Source of the DNA: Lachnospiraceae bacterium
GTDB taxonomy: Bacteria > Bacillota_A > Clostridia > Lachnospirales > Lachnospiraceae
NCBI GenBank assembly: GCA_017416505.1
Contig: JAFQCI010000142.1
Coordinates: 1-14,627, forward strand
Length of the DNA: 14,627 bases
Direction of reading: 5' to 3'
Shown here: piece after piece, positions 5,936 to 11,884 of the stretch
Layout: the number at the start of each line of letters is the position of its first letter
How positions within the stretch are numbered: position 1 is the first letter of the stretch
Notes under the pieces: generated by a model
Seen by the model: only the letters and a program-made list of their open reading frames with translations
Database searches by the model: none
Told to the model about the DNA's origin: nothing
Program-made: the position numbers and the translations under genes

Positions 5936-7999
5936 ATGCAGGTAGGAAGTAGTGTAAGCAACAGATACTACGCACAGTATCATAGTAGTTCAAGTGCGAA
6001 AAAGAGTGCTGATACTTCGGCATTTGAAGGTAATTATGTTTCAAATGAAACAGTAGCGTACCAGAAAAGTGTAGAAACGGTGGATTATCAAGAATATTAC
6101 AAAGCTTGGATGCCGCAGGGAAGTGCCAGAGCCATAGAGTATGCGACTGGTAATGCAGATGTAAATTCAATGGAGCAGACCGGAGCTGTGTCCATAGCGG
6201 AAGCAGAAGATGATGGAGAATTTTTAGGACTTACTATGGTTCCGGAAGAAGGTCAGTCTGTTACCTATGGTATGCGGGCAATGCTTAGTGAAAAGTCAAC
6301 ACCGGACAATCCCATAGTACAGGTAGTTTCTAATCTTGGTGGTAAGAAGGTAATCTATAACGTAGAAGTGAATAAGGTAAACCCTAATAATGCAACACAG
6401 CTTGAGATGTTCGCATTGTTAAGTTACACCGATAAGATGGGCATTACAGATGGTGGAACCTTTGGCTCTCATCAGCAGTTGGAAGTATATGGGAGAAATG
6501 CAAGCAGTATTGGATATTGTGGCAGCCTTTCAGGTGCAGATGTGTTTTTGAATGAAAGATTTGACTGGACATCTATCATGGAAAAGATGGTACAGGTATA
6601 TAAGGATGCCGGAATAGAGAATCAGGCAGAGGATTGTAAGGCATTATTTGATTTTTTTGCTACATATACAGAGAAGAATGAAGTAAAAGAAAATACTGCA
6701 ATTGATTTTTCACGATTTGCACCAAATGCTCTGGAAGAAGTAAAACAGGCATTTGTGGAAGCTGCTGAAGAAACCGGATACAACGAAGGTGAGAGAATGG
6801 ATTATCTTTCGCAGGTTTTTATACATCAGGTAGAGAACCGACAGAATGGTGTGGCAGATTATACGGATGTATTTGGCAGTTCTGTAGCATCTGCATTACA
6901 GGCAGCAAGAGAAATGCTGTATGATTTAGAAAATCCACTTATGCCGATAAGCCAACGTGGAGAAAATGCTGCTAAGTACATAGAGCAGGAAAAGGAATTT
7001 TACAGGGTATTCATTGAAAATTTAGAGGGATTAACAGATGTCGATACCATTGATACTGAGGAAATGGTGGATTATGCAAAAATTCTGGAAGAAAAGATAA
7101 ATGAGATTTTTGTAAAAATTCAGAATGGTGATACAGAGCCCACCTATCAGATTGGCTCACAGTCTTTCACAGAAAAAGAGTGGGAGGAGTTCCTAGATAA
7201 ATTTGATTCTGTAGAAGAAGCTATTCAGGAACTGATGAAGGAGGAGCAGGCTAGAAAAGAGGCAGAGGAAGCCAAAAAGGAAGATGTGTTTACTAATGAT
7301 GCAAGTACTTTATTAACCGCAGAATCCACTTCCTGTGTGTACGAAACTGCTGATCCGGATGATGACGATATCCGTTATATCACATGGTATACCGAGGAAG
7401 GCATTTTTTGTAGAAAAGCTGGACAGACCGAAGGCTATGAATGGTCTATTACCTTTGAAAATAAGGAGCAGTATGATAAAGTAATGGAATTTATCGGACA
7501 GTTCCCATCCGACTGGAATATGCGTTTTGCAGCCCATGAGAATTTCTGGAATGATTTTCTGAATGATGAGATTGATATGGAAGGTTTTATGGAGTTTATA
7601 GGTGGAACCAATAAGGGGGTTCCTGATTATTCCGTTACTGTGGGCAATTCCATGTATATCGACACAGACAAAATGCAGTGGGCGAAGTATACGAATCCGT
7701 TAGGAGCCAGATTCTATACAGCAGAGGAAATGCGTCAGATGCAGATTATTGTAGCCAATGAAGCAAAACTCACAAAGTTGACAGATTGGGATGCTTATGA
7801 AGAAATGTACAGGGAAAATCATCCGGAATACAATGGCGAAAAGATATGTTGCGAATATCCGGGCGGACCATTATACACGGTAAAAGAAATGGCAGAACTG
7901 CAATACAGAAAAATGCTTGAACGGATGGGTGTAACTGAAGAGGAGATGCAGCAGAAGCAAGAAGAATGGAGAAAGCAGATGGGCTATCCGGGCTATTAG
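5936..7999 (+). CDS. Large hypothetical protein, main cargo gene
   Basis: 687 aa from the ATG at 5936, chosen because AAAGGAG precedes it by 4 nt; the longer frame from 5876 runs through the hairpin leader. No signal peptide or membrane span. The N terminus is Ser/Tyr-rich and disordered-looking (VSNRYYAQYHSSSSAKKSAD). About 100-215 is a possible folded domain (NPIVQVVSNLGGKKVIYNVE, ATQLEMFALLSYTDKMG). The middle is acidic and helical, with a charged stretch EEQARKEAEEAKKED near 450. The C-terminal part has an aromatic-rich region (DDIRYITWYTEEGIFCRKAG, then SDWNMRFAAHENFWNDFLND and KGVPDYSVTVGNSMYID). I remember similar C-terminal text from other Lachnospiraceae hypothetical proteins but know no function. 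It lies 151 bp after gene 4909, in the same direction. Confidence 0.85.
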   Translation: MQVGSSVSNRYYAQYHSSSSAKKSADTSAFEGNYVSNETVAYQKSVETVDYQEYYKAWMPQGSARAIEYATGNADVNSMEQTGAVSIAEAEDDGEFLGLTMVPEEGQSVTYGMRAMLSEKSTPDNPIVQVVSNLGGKKVIYNVEVNKVNPNNATQLEMFALLSYTDKMGITDGGTFGSHQQLEVYGRNASSIGYCGSLSGADVFLNERFDWTSIMEKMVQVYKDAGIENQAEDCKALFDFFATYTEKNEVKENTAIDFSRFAPNALEEVKQAFVEAAEETGYNEGERMDYLSQVFIHQVENRQNGVADYTDVFGSSVASALQAAREMLYDLENPLMPISQRGENAAKYIEQEKEFYRVFIENLEGLTDVDTIDTEEMVDYAKILEEKINEIFVKIQNGDTEPTYQIGSQSFTEKEWEEFLDKFDSVEEAIQELMKEEQARKEAEEAKKEDVFTNDASTLLTAESTSCVYETADPDDDDIRYITWYTEEGIFCRKAGQTEGYEWSITFENKEQYDKVMEFIGQFPSDWNMRFAAHENFWNDFLNDEIDMEGFMEFIGGTNKGVPDYSVTVGNSMYIDTDKMQWAKYTNPLGARFYTAEEMRQMQIIVANEAKLTKLTDWDAYEEMYRENHPEYNGEKICCEYPGGPLYTVKEMAELQYRKMLERMGVTEEEMQQKQEEWRKQMGYPGY

Positions 8000-8022
8000 A
8001 GAAAAAGGAGGAAGATTAAAAT

Positions 8023-8109
8023 ATGTCTAACAGTAACCTTCACATAGGGACACTTGCCACTAACATCGTGAACAACTCAATAAATGATATAGAGTTTATT
8101 GGAGTATAA
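8023..8109 (+). CDS. Mini-ORF of 28 codons with a strong ribosome binding site
   Basis: ATG at 8023 is preceded by AAGGAGGA (8005-8012), as good as any ribosome binding site in the operon, at 10-nt spacing. The frame encodes MSNSNLHIGTLATNIVNNSI and then eight residues (NDIEFIGV). It begins 23 bp after the stop of gene 5936. It is either a true small peptide or the 5' stump of a further cargo gene lost when the mobile-element debris joined here. The MSxxN polar start resembles the starts of genes 3912 and 11158, which favours a stump. Confidence 0.5.
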   Translation: MSNSNLHIGTLATNIVNNSINDIEFIGV

Positions 8110-8180
8110 AGAAGAATTTAATTATTAGCAAAATGTTGGAGCGTTAGGAATCGATTAGAATAGTTATACTAAGAAGTAGA

Positions 8181-8202
8181 AGCCAGCTCGGTTGAGCTGG
8201 CT
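8181..8202. terminator. Perfect hairpin between convergent genes, possible terminator
   Basis: AGCCAGCTC (8181-8189) and GAGCTGGCT (8194-8202) form a perfect 9-bp stem with a GGTT loop, between the end of the cargo operon and the end of the relaxase fragment on the other strand. There is no clean T-run on either side, so termination efficiency is uncertain. Confidence 0.55.
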
Positions 8203-8211
8203 CTAACCATA

Positions 8212-8829
8212 TTATAGGCTTTGCTCCGGTTTTCTGTTTTCCGCTCGTTCTGGAGTCTGCTCCTGTCTGAGATATTGTTTGATATTGGCAAGTTTCTGGT
8301 TCAAATCGGCAACTTCTTTTTCAGCAGATTTGTAGGTTTTCTGCAATTCAGTTTTCTTGGTTTGCAGAGCATTATAGTCTGCTTGGAGTTGTTCCAAATC
8401 AAGATTTTTAGGGTTGATTCCGAAGCGTTTTAGCATATTTTCAGCACCGTCAAATAAAGTCAGTTCCGTTTCGTGTCTACGGAAATAAGCATCGGGGTCT
8501 TTGGACTTTTTATAGCGAAAATTATAGACTTTGTTGGTCTGATAATCTCCGGCATATTTTAGGATTTCGCCTAGTTCCTTTAACTGATGTTCTGTATCAA
8601 TAAGGGATTGACGGGCAGTCTTGGTAAGTGTGGATTTGGAGGATATTTTGTCTTCTAAATCCTCTAGGGAATCAGCACCTGCATAACTGCTTGCAGCTAT
8701 CTTTAGGTTTTGTATGGTTGCCCAATGATTAAGTCCGGGACTCTGTTTGAATTTCTCCTGTGAGGTATCAATAAGCTCTTTGCGGGAGTAATCGGTTGTG
8801 AGCTTCTTTTTGGCAAAGGACACCTTTAA
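8212..8829 (-). pseudogene. Relaxase/mobilization protein, C-terminal fragment
   Basis: About 200 aa that match my memory of the C-terminal, non-catalytic part of relaxases from Tn1549/Tn4451-like clostridial elements: SPGLNHWATIQNLKIAASSY, then a helical LKELGEILKYAGDY, then a coiled-coil-like tail (LQADYNALQTKKTELQKTY) ending in Pro/Glu-rich sequence. The N-terminal nuclease domain with its HUH histidines and catalytic tyrosine is absent. A TAG closes the frame upstream at 8830-8832, and the apparent start at 8823 is only a GTG without a ribosome binding site. The reading frame therefore ends at a recombination junction with the next fragment. It normally nicks oriT to start conjugative transfer; this piece cannot. 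Confidence 0.7.
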
Positions 8830-8837
8830 CTAAAGAG

Positions 8838-9047
8838 GCTGTTAAGCAAGTTGAGATGGAAACTGAACTAACAGAAAGAGAACAGCTTGTTTATGATATG
8901 ATTTGTGAAAATCAGAAAATAAGTGTGGATGACATCGCAGCAAAACTGGATGTTACCAGAAGAACCGTATTGCGTGATGTACAGGAGATAAAGAAAAAAG
9001 TTTTTTTAATGTATGATAAAAAAGAGGCACTATGGAAGCTAAAATAG
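8838..9047 (+). pseudogene. Winged-helix end of a RecG-like ATP-binding regulator, fragment
   Basis: The frame is open upstream of the first ATG (8856) and reads AVKQVEMETELTEREQLVYD, which resembles the linker and helix before the C-terminal helix-turn-helix of AlbA_2/RecG-like regulators. ISVDDIAAKLDVTRRTVLRD is a clear helix-turn-helix (about residues 25-45), ending ALWKLK where full-length relatives have GHW-type ends. No good ribosome binding site precedes the ATG. The N-terminal domains are missing, and the frame runs into the relaxase fragment on the opposite strand. It belongs to the same family as the gene at 1-438 but is not a close copy. Alternatively it could be a small stand-alone HTH regulator expressed from 8856. 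Confidence 0.55.
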
Positions 9048-9162
9048 GAAGTGACATTTTCTGTGTCACCTCATTGTCACTTCCTAATGGGAAAAAGAGA
9101 AAAAACTGAGAAATAAAAGGCTTTGGAAGTTGAAATGGGAAGTGAAAAAGAAGTGACATTTT
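9047..9162. repeat. Cluster of GAAGTGACA repeats and dyad
   Basis: GGAAGTGACA (9047-9056) and TGTCACTTCC (9075-9084) form a perfect 10-bp inverted repeat. GTGTCACC lies between them, and GAAGTGACATTTT is repeated directly at 9048-9060 and 9150-9162. The cluster follows the HTH fragment. It may be an operator set or end sequence of the lost element. Confidence 0.6.
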
Positions 9163-9221
9163 TTGCTGCATATAAAAGAGCTTTTACAAATGCATTAGGC
9201 AAGAGGAAAAGGATATTTTAG

Positions 9222-9605
9222 TGTAGAAGGTATGAGGAAGGCTTCTGTGTAGAAAATGTAGATGGCATGACAAATTTTATATTTACCAATCGGTTTGGTA
9301 TGCCACATAATCCGGCAGCAATTAATCGGGTTATTAAAAGAATTGTGGATGCTCACAATGCAGAGGAAGTAGTAAAGGCGAAGAAAGAAAAGCGAGAGCC
9401 GATAATTATACCGAGGTTTTCTAATCATATTTTTCGACATACTTTTGCTTCGAGATTTTGCGAAAATGAAACCAATGTTAAGGTGATTCAAGAGGTAATG
9501 GGACATGCTGATGTATCAACAACGATGAACATCTATGCTGAGGTTAATGAAAATGTAACCAGAGCTTCTCTTGAAAATTTAGCAAGAAATTTGGATGTAT
9601 TTTAG
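9222..9605 (+). pseudogene. Tyrosine recombinase (integrase), C-terminal catalytic fragment
   Basis: The frame opens after TAG 9219-9221. Family-like residues begin before the first ATG (EEGFCVENVDGMTNFIFTNR), so annotating from 9267 would cut homologous sequence. The fragment holds the second half of the catalytic domain: HIFRHTF supplies HxxR, GHADVS supplies the second His, and MNIYAEV supplies the nucleophilic Tyr. The N-terminal arm-binding and core-binding domains and the first catalytic Arg are missing; full Tn916/Tn1549-type integrases are about 380-400 aa. A fragment this short cannot recombine by itself. The NRFGMPHNPAAIN and RHTFASRFC segments are typical of clostridial conjugative-element integrases. 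Confidence 0.85.
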
Positions 9606-9611
9606 AAAAGA

Positions 9612-9677
9612 GTCCTCAAAAATTAGGACCGAAAACACTCTGACCAAAAGGAAATAGAAAGACCAAGTTTTGACCAA
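9612..9677 (+). repeat. Short repeats downstream of the integrase fragment
   Basis: GTCCT (9612-9616) pairs with AGGAC (9625-9629), and GACCAA recurs at 9642, 9661 and 9672. Sequences of this sort occur between integrase genes and element ends. I could not identify an att core. Confidence 0.3.
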
Positions 9678-9686
9678 GAAATAAAA

Positions 9687-9724
9687 CTATTCTGTACATG
9701 AGTAAGTATGAGTGTACAGAATAG
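9687..9724. repeat. Perfect 12-bp inverted repeat
   Basis: CTATTCTGTACA (9687-9698) and TGTACAGAATAG (9713-9724) are exact reverse complements around a 14-nt spacer. No T-run follows, so it is not a standard terminator. It could be a protein-binding dyad, an oriT-like element or part of the element end. Confidence 0.75.
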
Positions 9725-9867
9725 CAATAAATGATATTACAGGCAATAAAATGAATTTGCATGCGTAGAAAGTCCAAGGGAAAAAAATCCCGACAATGAA
9801 GAATCTTGATAAATAGAAAGCCGAAAATAAGGCATTTTCAAGCGTTTTGGAAGGCTTAAATTTGTAT

Positions 9868-9887
9868 TTTACGACAGATTTACGACA
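9868..9887. repeat. TTTACGACA direct repeats, possible integrase arm sites
   Basis: TTTACGACA at 9868-9876 and 9879-9887, 11 bp apart. Paired short direct repeats of this kind near the integrase end of conjugative elements are bound by the integrase N-terminal domain. Proximity to the integrase fragment is the only support. Confidence 0.4.
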
Positions 9888-9939
9888 AATGGTGAGCCTT
9901 GATATAGTAAAAAATTATTTCTAAATTTGAAAAAACAGG

Positions 9940-9968
9940 TTGATTATTTTGAGAATACTGTATATACT
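9940..9968 (+). promoter_or_regulatory. Sigma-A promoter
   Basis: TTGATT (9940-9945), a 17-nt spacer and TATACT (9963-9968): five of six matches in the -10 and four of six in the -35, with ideal spacing. Transcription would start near 9975, just before the first hairpin unit. Confidence 0.7.
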
Positions 9969-9974
9969 AAAGTT

Positions 9975-10113
9975 AGAAGTAAATGTTTGCCGCTTGCTGA
10001 TGGTGCGGGGTATAAATAATTCAGTATGTAAATAGTGCCACTTGCTATACAGGTGGGATAGAAATAGTATAGTTTGTAAATGTTCCCCATCAGTGTTTGC
10101 TGATGGGGAATTT
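9975..10113 (+). ncRNA. Candidate structured leader or small RNA with three tandem hairpins
   Basis: Three units each begin with GTAAAT (9979, 10028, 10076; periods 49 and 48 nt) and contain a hairpin. Unit 1 pairs CCGC (9990-9993) with GCGG (10005-10008). Unit 2 pairs CCACTTG (10038-10044) with CAGGTGG (10050-10056). Unit 3 pairs TTCCCCATCAG (10083-10093) with CTGATGGGGAA (10100-10110), a strong 11-bp stem followed by only three Ts. CTGATGG in unit 1 could instead pair with CCATCAG in the unit 3 stem, and CTATAC (10045-10050) with GTATAG (10067-10072), so alternative folds exist. It sits between a good promoter and a small gene, which fits an attenuator or a small RNA. I cannot assign a known RNA family. 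Confidence 0.55.
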
Positions 10114-10134
10114 CATCACAAAGGGAAGATTTTT

Positions 10135-10290
10135 ATGGAAATACAACCTGTTAAAATACATAAAAAATTAGATAAATTACTTGTTGAAAATCTGAATGAA
10201 GTATTGGCAATGAATAATCGTGGAATTAAGTTGACTTTTACGGATATAAAGGCAATTAGAAAGATTATGGAAAAAGAATTGGAAAAGTAA
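10135..10290 (+). CDS. Small charged hypothetical protein
   Basis: 51-aa Lys/Glu-rich, probably helical protein beginning MEIQPVKIHKKLDKLLVENL and ending in KIMEKELEK, without signal or membrane segment. The ATG at 10135 has AAGGGAAG (10121-10128) ahead. The longer frame from 10042 would run through the strong hairpin at 10083-10110 and is not credible. It lies downstream of the three-hairpin RNA and is closed by the terminator at 10295. No family is recognised; its size and charge would suit a small DNA- or protein-binding regulator. Confidence 0.6.
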   Translation: MEIQPVKIHKKLDKLLVENLNEVLAMNNRGIKLTFTDIKAIRKIMEKELEK

Positions 10291-10294
10291 AAGG

Positions 10295-10335
10295 GACACC
10301 ATTACTTATAGTGATATAGGTAGTGGTGTCTTTTT
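10295..10335 (+). terminator. Intrinsic terminator after the 51-aa gene
   Basis: GACACCA (10295-10301) pairs with TGGTGTC (10324-10330). Inner pairing is partial (TTAC/GTAG, TATA/TATA), and TTTTT (10331-10335) follows. Confidence 0.85.
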
Positions 10336-10507
10336 GTGTGTAGGGATAGTTTACATTTAAGATGGCAGCAGAATTATACGGAGAGGGTATATATATTGTG
10401 TTTATGTGTTGGGATGGGAAATAGGAGTATCGAAGTGTACTATAGTATCATTCACACGCCCTTTTCTGTAGAAATTATCGAACTATGATAAAAAGTGTGG
10501 AAATTGA
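10336..10507. other. Non-coding stretch
   Basis: No credible gene. The only structure I see is a 10-bp palindrome TACTATAGTA (10438-10447) inside a GTG...CAC frame, which could be a repressor-binding site. Confidence 0.4.
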
Positions 10508-10533
10508 AAAAAGCCTAGAAAATAAGGCTTTTT
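10508..10533. terminator. Symmetric A/T-flanked hairpin, probable bidirectional terminator
   Basis: AAAAAGCCT (10508-10516) and AGGCTTTTT (10525-10533) are exact reverse complements with an 8-nt loop, giving a T-run on either strand. It could end the minus-strand XRE gene transcript as well as anything entering from the left. Confidence 0.65.
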
Positions 10534-10597
10534 GGGGATTATGTATTTTGATAAAAAGATAGTAAAAATGGCTGAAATGCTTGAAAATAAAGGGTTT

Positions 10598-10640
10598 CAC
10601 CGAACTCGATCGAAAAATGCCACCGAACTCATTACCGAAC
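10598..10640. repeat. CACCGAACTC direct repeats
   Basis: CACCGAACTC at 10598-10607 and 10621-10630 (23-bp period), then ACCGAAC at 10634-10640, just past the 3' end of the XRE gene. Possibly regulator-binding sites or the remains of a coding repeat. Confidence 0.5.
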
Positions 10641-10644
10641 ATCG

Positions 10645-10923
10645 TTATTTTTTATTTCTAAGCATATCTACTAATTGTGAAACTAATTCGATTTCGTTAT
10701 CATTTAACCCAGTAACATCAATATTTCGTGTATCAGTCATACCTAATAAATAATCTGTTGATACATGAAAAATACGTGCTAATTTTGCAAGTACATCATA
10801 AGAAGGATATCGTGTGCCAGATTCATAAGATGATACAGCACTAATGGCTAAACTTATCCTATCAGCAACTTGTTTTTGGGTTAATTTCTTTTCGATTCTA
10901 AGAGATTTCAATTTTTCTCCCAT
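10645..10923 (-). CDS. XRE-family (Cro/CI-type) transcriptional regulator
   Basis: 92-aa DNA-binding regulator. Residues 4-60 form the HTH_3 domain: LKSLRIEKKLTQKQVADRI, then the recognition-helix region ISLAISAVSSYESGTRYPSY, then LAKLARIFHVSTDYLLG. These are all standard landmarks. The C-terminal 30 residues (VTGLNDNEIELVSQLVDMLR) form a short helix, probably for dimerisation; there is no protease-type CI domain. I prefer the ATG at 10923 because MGEKLKSLR is the usual family start; a GTG at 10941 would add six residues. It is transcribed divergently from gene 11158 across a 234-bp control region, so it may repress both itself and that gene. Such regulators are frequent on conjugative elements and prophages. 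Confidence 0.9.
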   Translation of the reverse strand: MGEKLKSLRIEKKLTQKQVADRISLAISAVSSYESGTRYPSYDVLAKLARIFHVSTDYLLGMTDTRNIDVTGLNDNEIELVSQLVDMLRNKK

Positions 10924-11021
10924 ATTCACCAACTGTATCACCTACTTTCACAGATAGTGTATCAATAAGTATTTCCATATCGGTGAAATGTAGTACACAA
11001 AAACCCTTGATTATAATATTC

Positions 11022-11131
11022 TTTCCAAAGGTTGAAGAGAGTTGTATAATGAATTTAATAAACTTGAAGTTTACGCACTATTAGTTTTTCAAGTTAATGA
11101 GTCGATAATAATGGCGTAGAAATGGATTTCA
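11022..11131 (+). promoter_or_regulatory. Control region of gene 11158
   Basis: A possible sigma-A promoter: TTTCCA (11022-11027), 17 nt, TATAAT (11045-11050). A perfect dyad AACTTGAA/TTCAAGTT follows (11061-11068, 11088-11095). TAGTTTTT (11082-11089), 11 nt and GTCGATAA (11101-11108) resemble a sigma-D/FliA promoter (TAAAGTTT-N11-GCCGATAA). The leader motif TAGAAATGGATTTCA is at 11117-11131, 41 bp before the ATG. Which promoter is used cannot be told from sequence. Confidence 0.45.
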
Positions 11132-11157
11132 TAAACTGTTAAACGAGGAGGATTTAT

Positions 11158-11760
11158 ATGTCAATAGAAAATTGTGTTGGAGTTAATGTTGATAGAATAA
11201 GTTTAGATAACAATATGAGTAATGTTGCACATAAAACACAGGATATAAATAATAGTGATTTTGAAGAATTATTTAACAAAATTACAGGTGGAGAAATTGC
11301 ACAAGAAATTAGAGATAGTTATAATGTGACTTTGAATGTAGGTTTCATAGGAAATGTTAATGACGTGCTTAATACTTATGATTTTAGATGTAAAAACTAT
11401 GTAGGTATTTCACAAGAAACTTTATCTAAAATGGAACAAGACCCTGCATTAAAAAAGAAAGTAATGAGTGCCATTGAGGAGTTTTGCAGTCCAGAAGCTC
11501 AGGCTGAAATCAATGCGTTAGCACCACCTGTCAAGAGTGCAGGAATGCTAGTTTATCCAGATGGAGATGTCTTGTATTGGCTTGAGGGATATCAAAATGA
11601 TTTTGGAGATATGAAAGAAAAGAAGATTATTGTATCTGAAACAGATATGACAGATGCACATAGAATATATAGTTCTGCAATAAGTGGTAATGTCATGGAA
11701 AATAACATAGAAACTGCTATGCAGATTTTATCAACTACATTTAAGAGAAAAGATATTTAA
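11158..11760 (+). CDS. Hypothetical soluble protein related in style to the cargo genes
   Basis: 200 aa, with GAGGAGGA (11145-11152) 5 nt before the ATG. No signal peptide or membrane span. The first 35 residues are polar and look disordered (MSIENCVGVNVDRISLDNNM). The folded part has NVTLNVGFIGNVNDVLNTYD, a conserved-looking helix YVGISQETLSKMEQDPALKK, and a possible beta hairpin SAGMLVYPDGDVLYWLEGY. I associate the pattern 'I(S/A)xxxLxKMxxDPxLKKK ... V.(D/P)G.V.YW' with a recurring clostridial hypothetical family (DUF6033-like, from memory) but know no function. It shares a leader motif and spacing with gene 3173, so it may be a dispersed member of the same regulon. A long inverted repeat follows at 11791. 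Confidence 0.8.
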   Translation: MSIENCVGVNVDRISLDNNMSNVAHKTQDINNSDFEELFNKITGGEIAQEIRDSYNVTLNVGFIGNVNDVLNTYDFRCKNYVGISQETLSKMEQDPALKKKVMSAIEEFCSPEAQAEINALAPPVKSAGMLVYPDGDVLYWLEGYQNDFGDMKEKKIIVSETDMTDAHRIYSSAISGNVMENNIETAMQILSTTFKRKDI

Positions 11761-11790
11761 CAAATCAGCCTATTAAGTGATAAAAATTCT

Positions 11791-11884
11791 TTAGGTTAGA
11801 ATCGATGATGGTGTAAACGAAAAAGCAGTTTTTAAGTTTTTTAATGAACTGCCTTTCGTTTACATCATTTTCGATTTAGCCTAA
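11791..11884. repeat. Long imperfect inverted repeat (about 40-bp arms)
   Basis: The left arm 11791-11830 (starts TTAGGTTAGAATCG, ends GCAGTT) and right arm 11847-11884 (starts AACTGC, ends CGATTTAGCCTAA) pair over nearly their whole length, with a few mismatches and a 2-nt length difference, around a 16-nt T-rich loop. It lies 30 bp after gene 11158 and could act as its terminator. It is longer than usual for that, and its right edge runs into the CRISPR-like repeats. A MITE-like insertion or a relic RNA gene are alternatives. Confidence 0.75.

Noticed and set aside
8221..8433. Plus-strand frame rich in Phe and Leu
   Set aside because: Antisense of the Lys/Glu/Gln-rich relaxase fragment, which explains its hydrophobic look.
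10042..10134. Upstream extension of the 51-aa gene
   Set aside because: It would translate through the strong hairpin at 10083-10110 and has no ribosome binding site; the ATG at 10135 fits better.
9975..10290. Type III toxin-antitoxin locus (repeat RNA plus toxin)
   Set aside because: The tandem RNA units fit, but the downstream protein is only 51 aa, lysine-rich and without the ToxN-type fold length of about 170 aa.
10532..10753. 73-aa plus-strand frame
   Set aside because: Most of it is antisense to the XRE gene. Only its first 30 codons look at all protein-like, so at most it is a gene stump.
11158..11760. Gene 11158 as a Cas or anti-CRISPR gene because of its neighbour array
   Set aside because: No nuclease, Cas1/2, Csn2 or other Cas landmark is visible, and its leader links it to gene 3173 instead. 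Proximity alone is not evidence.
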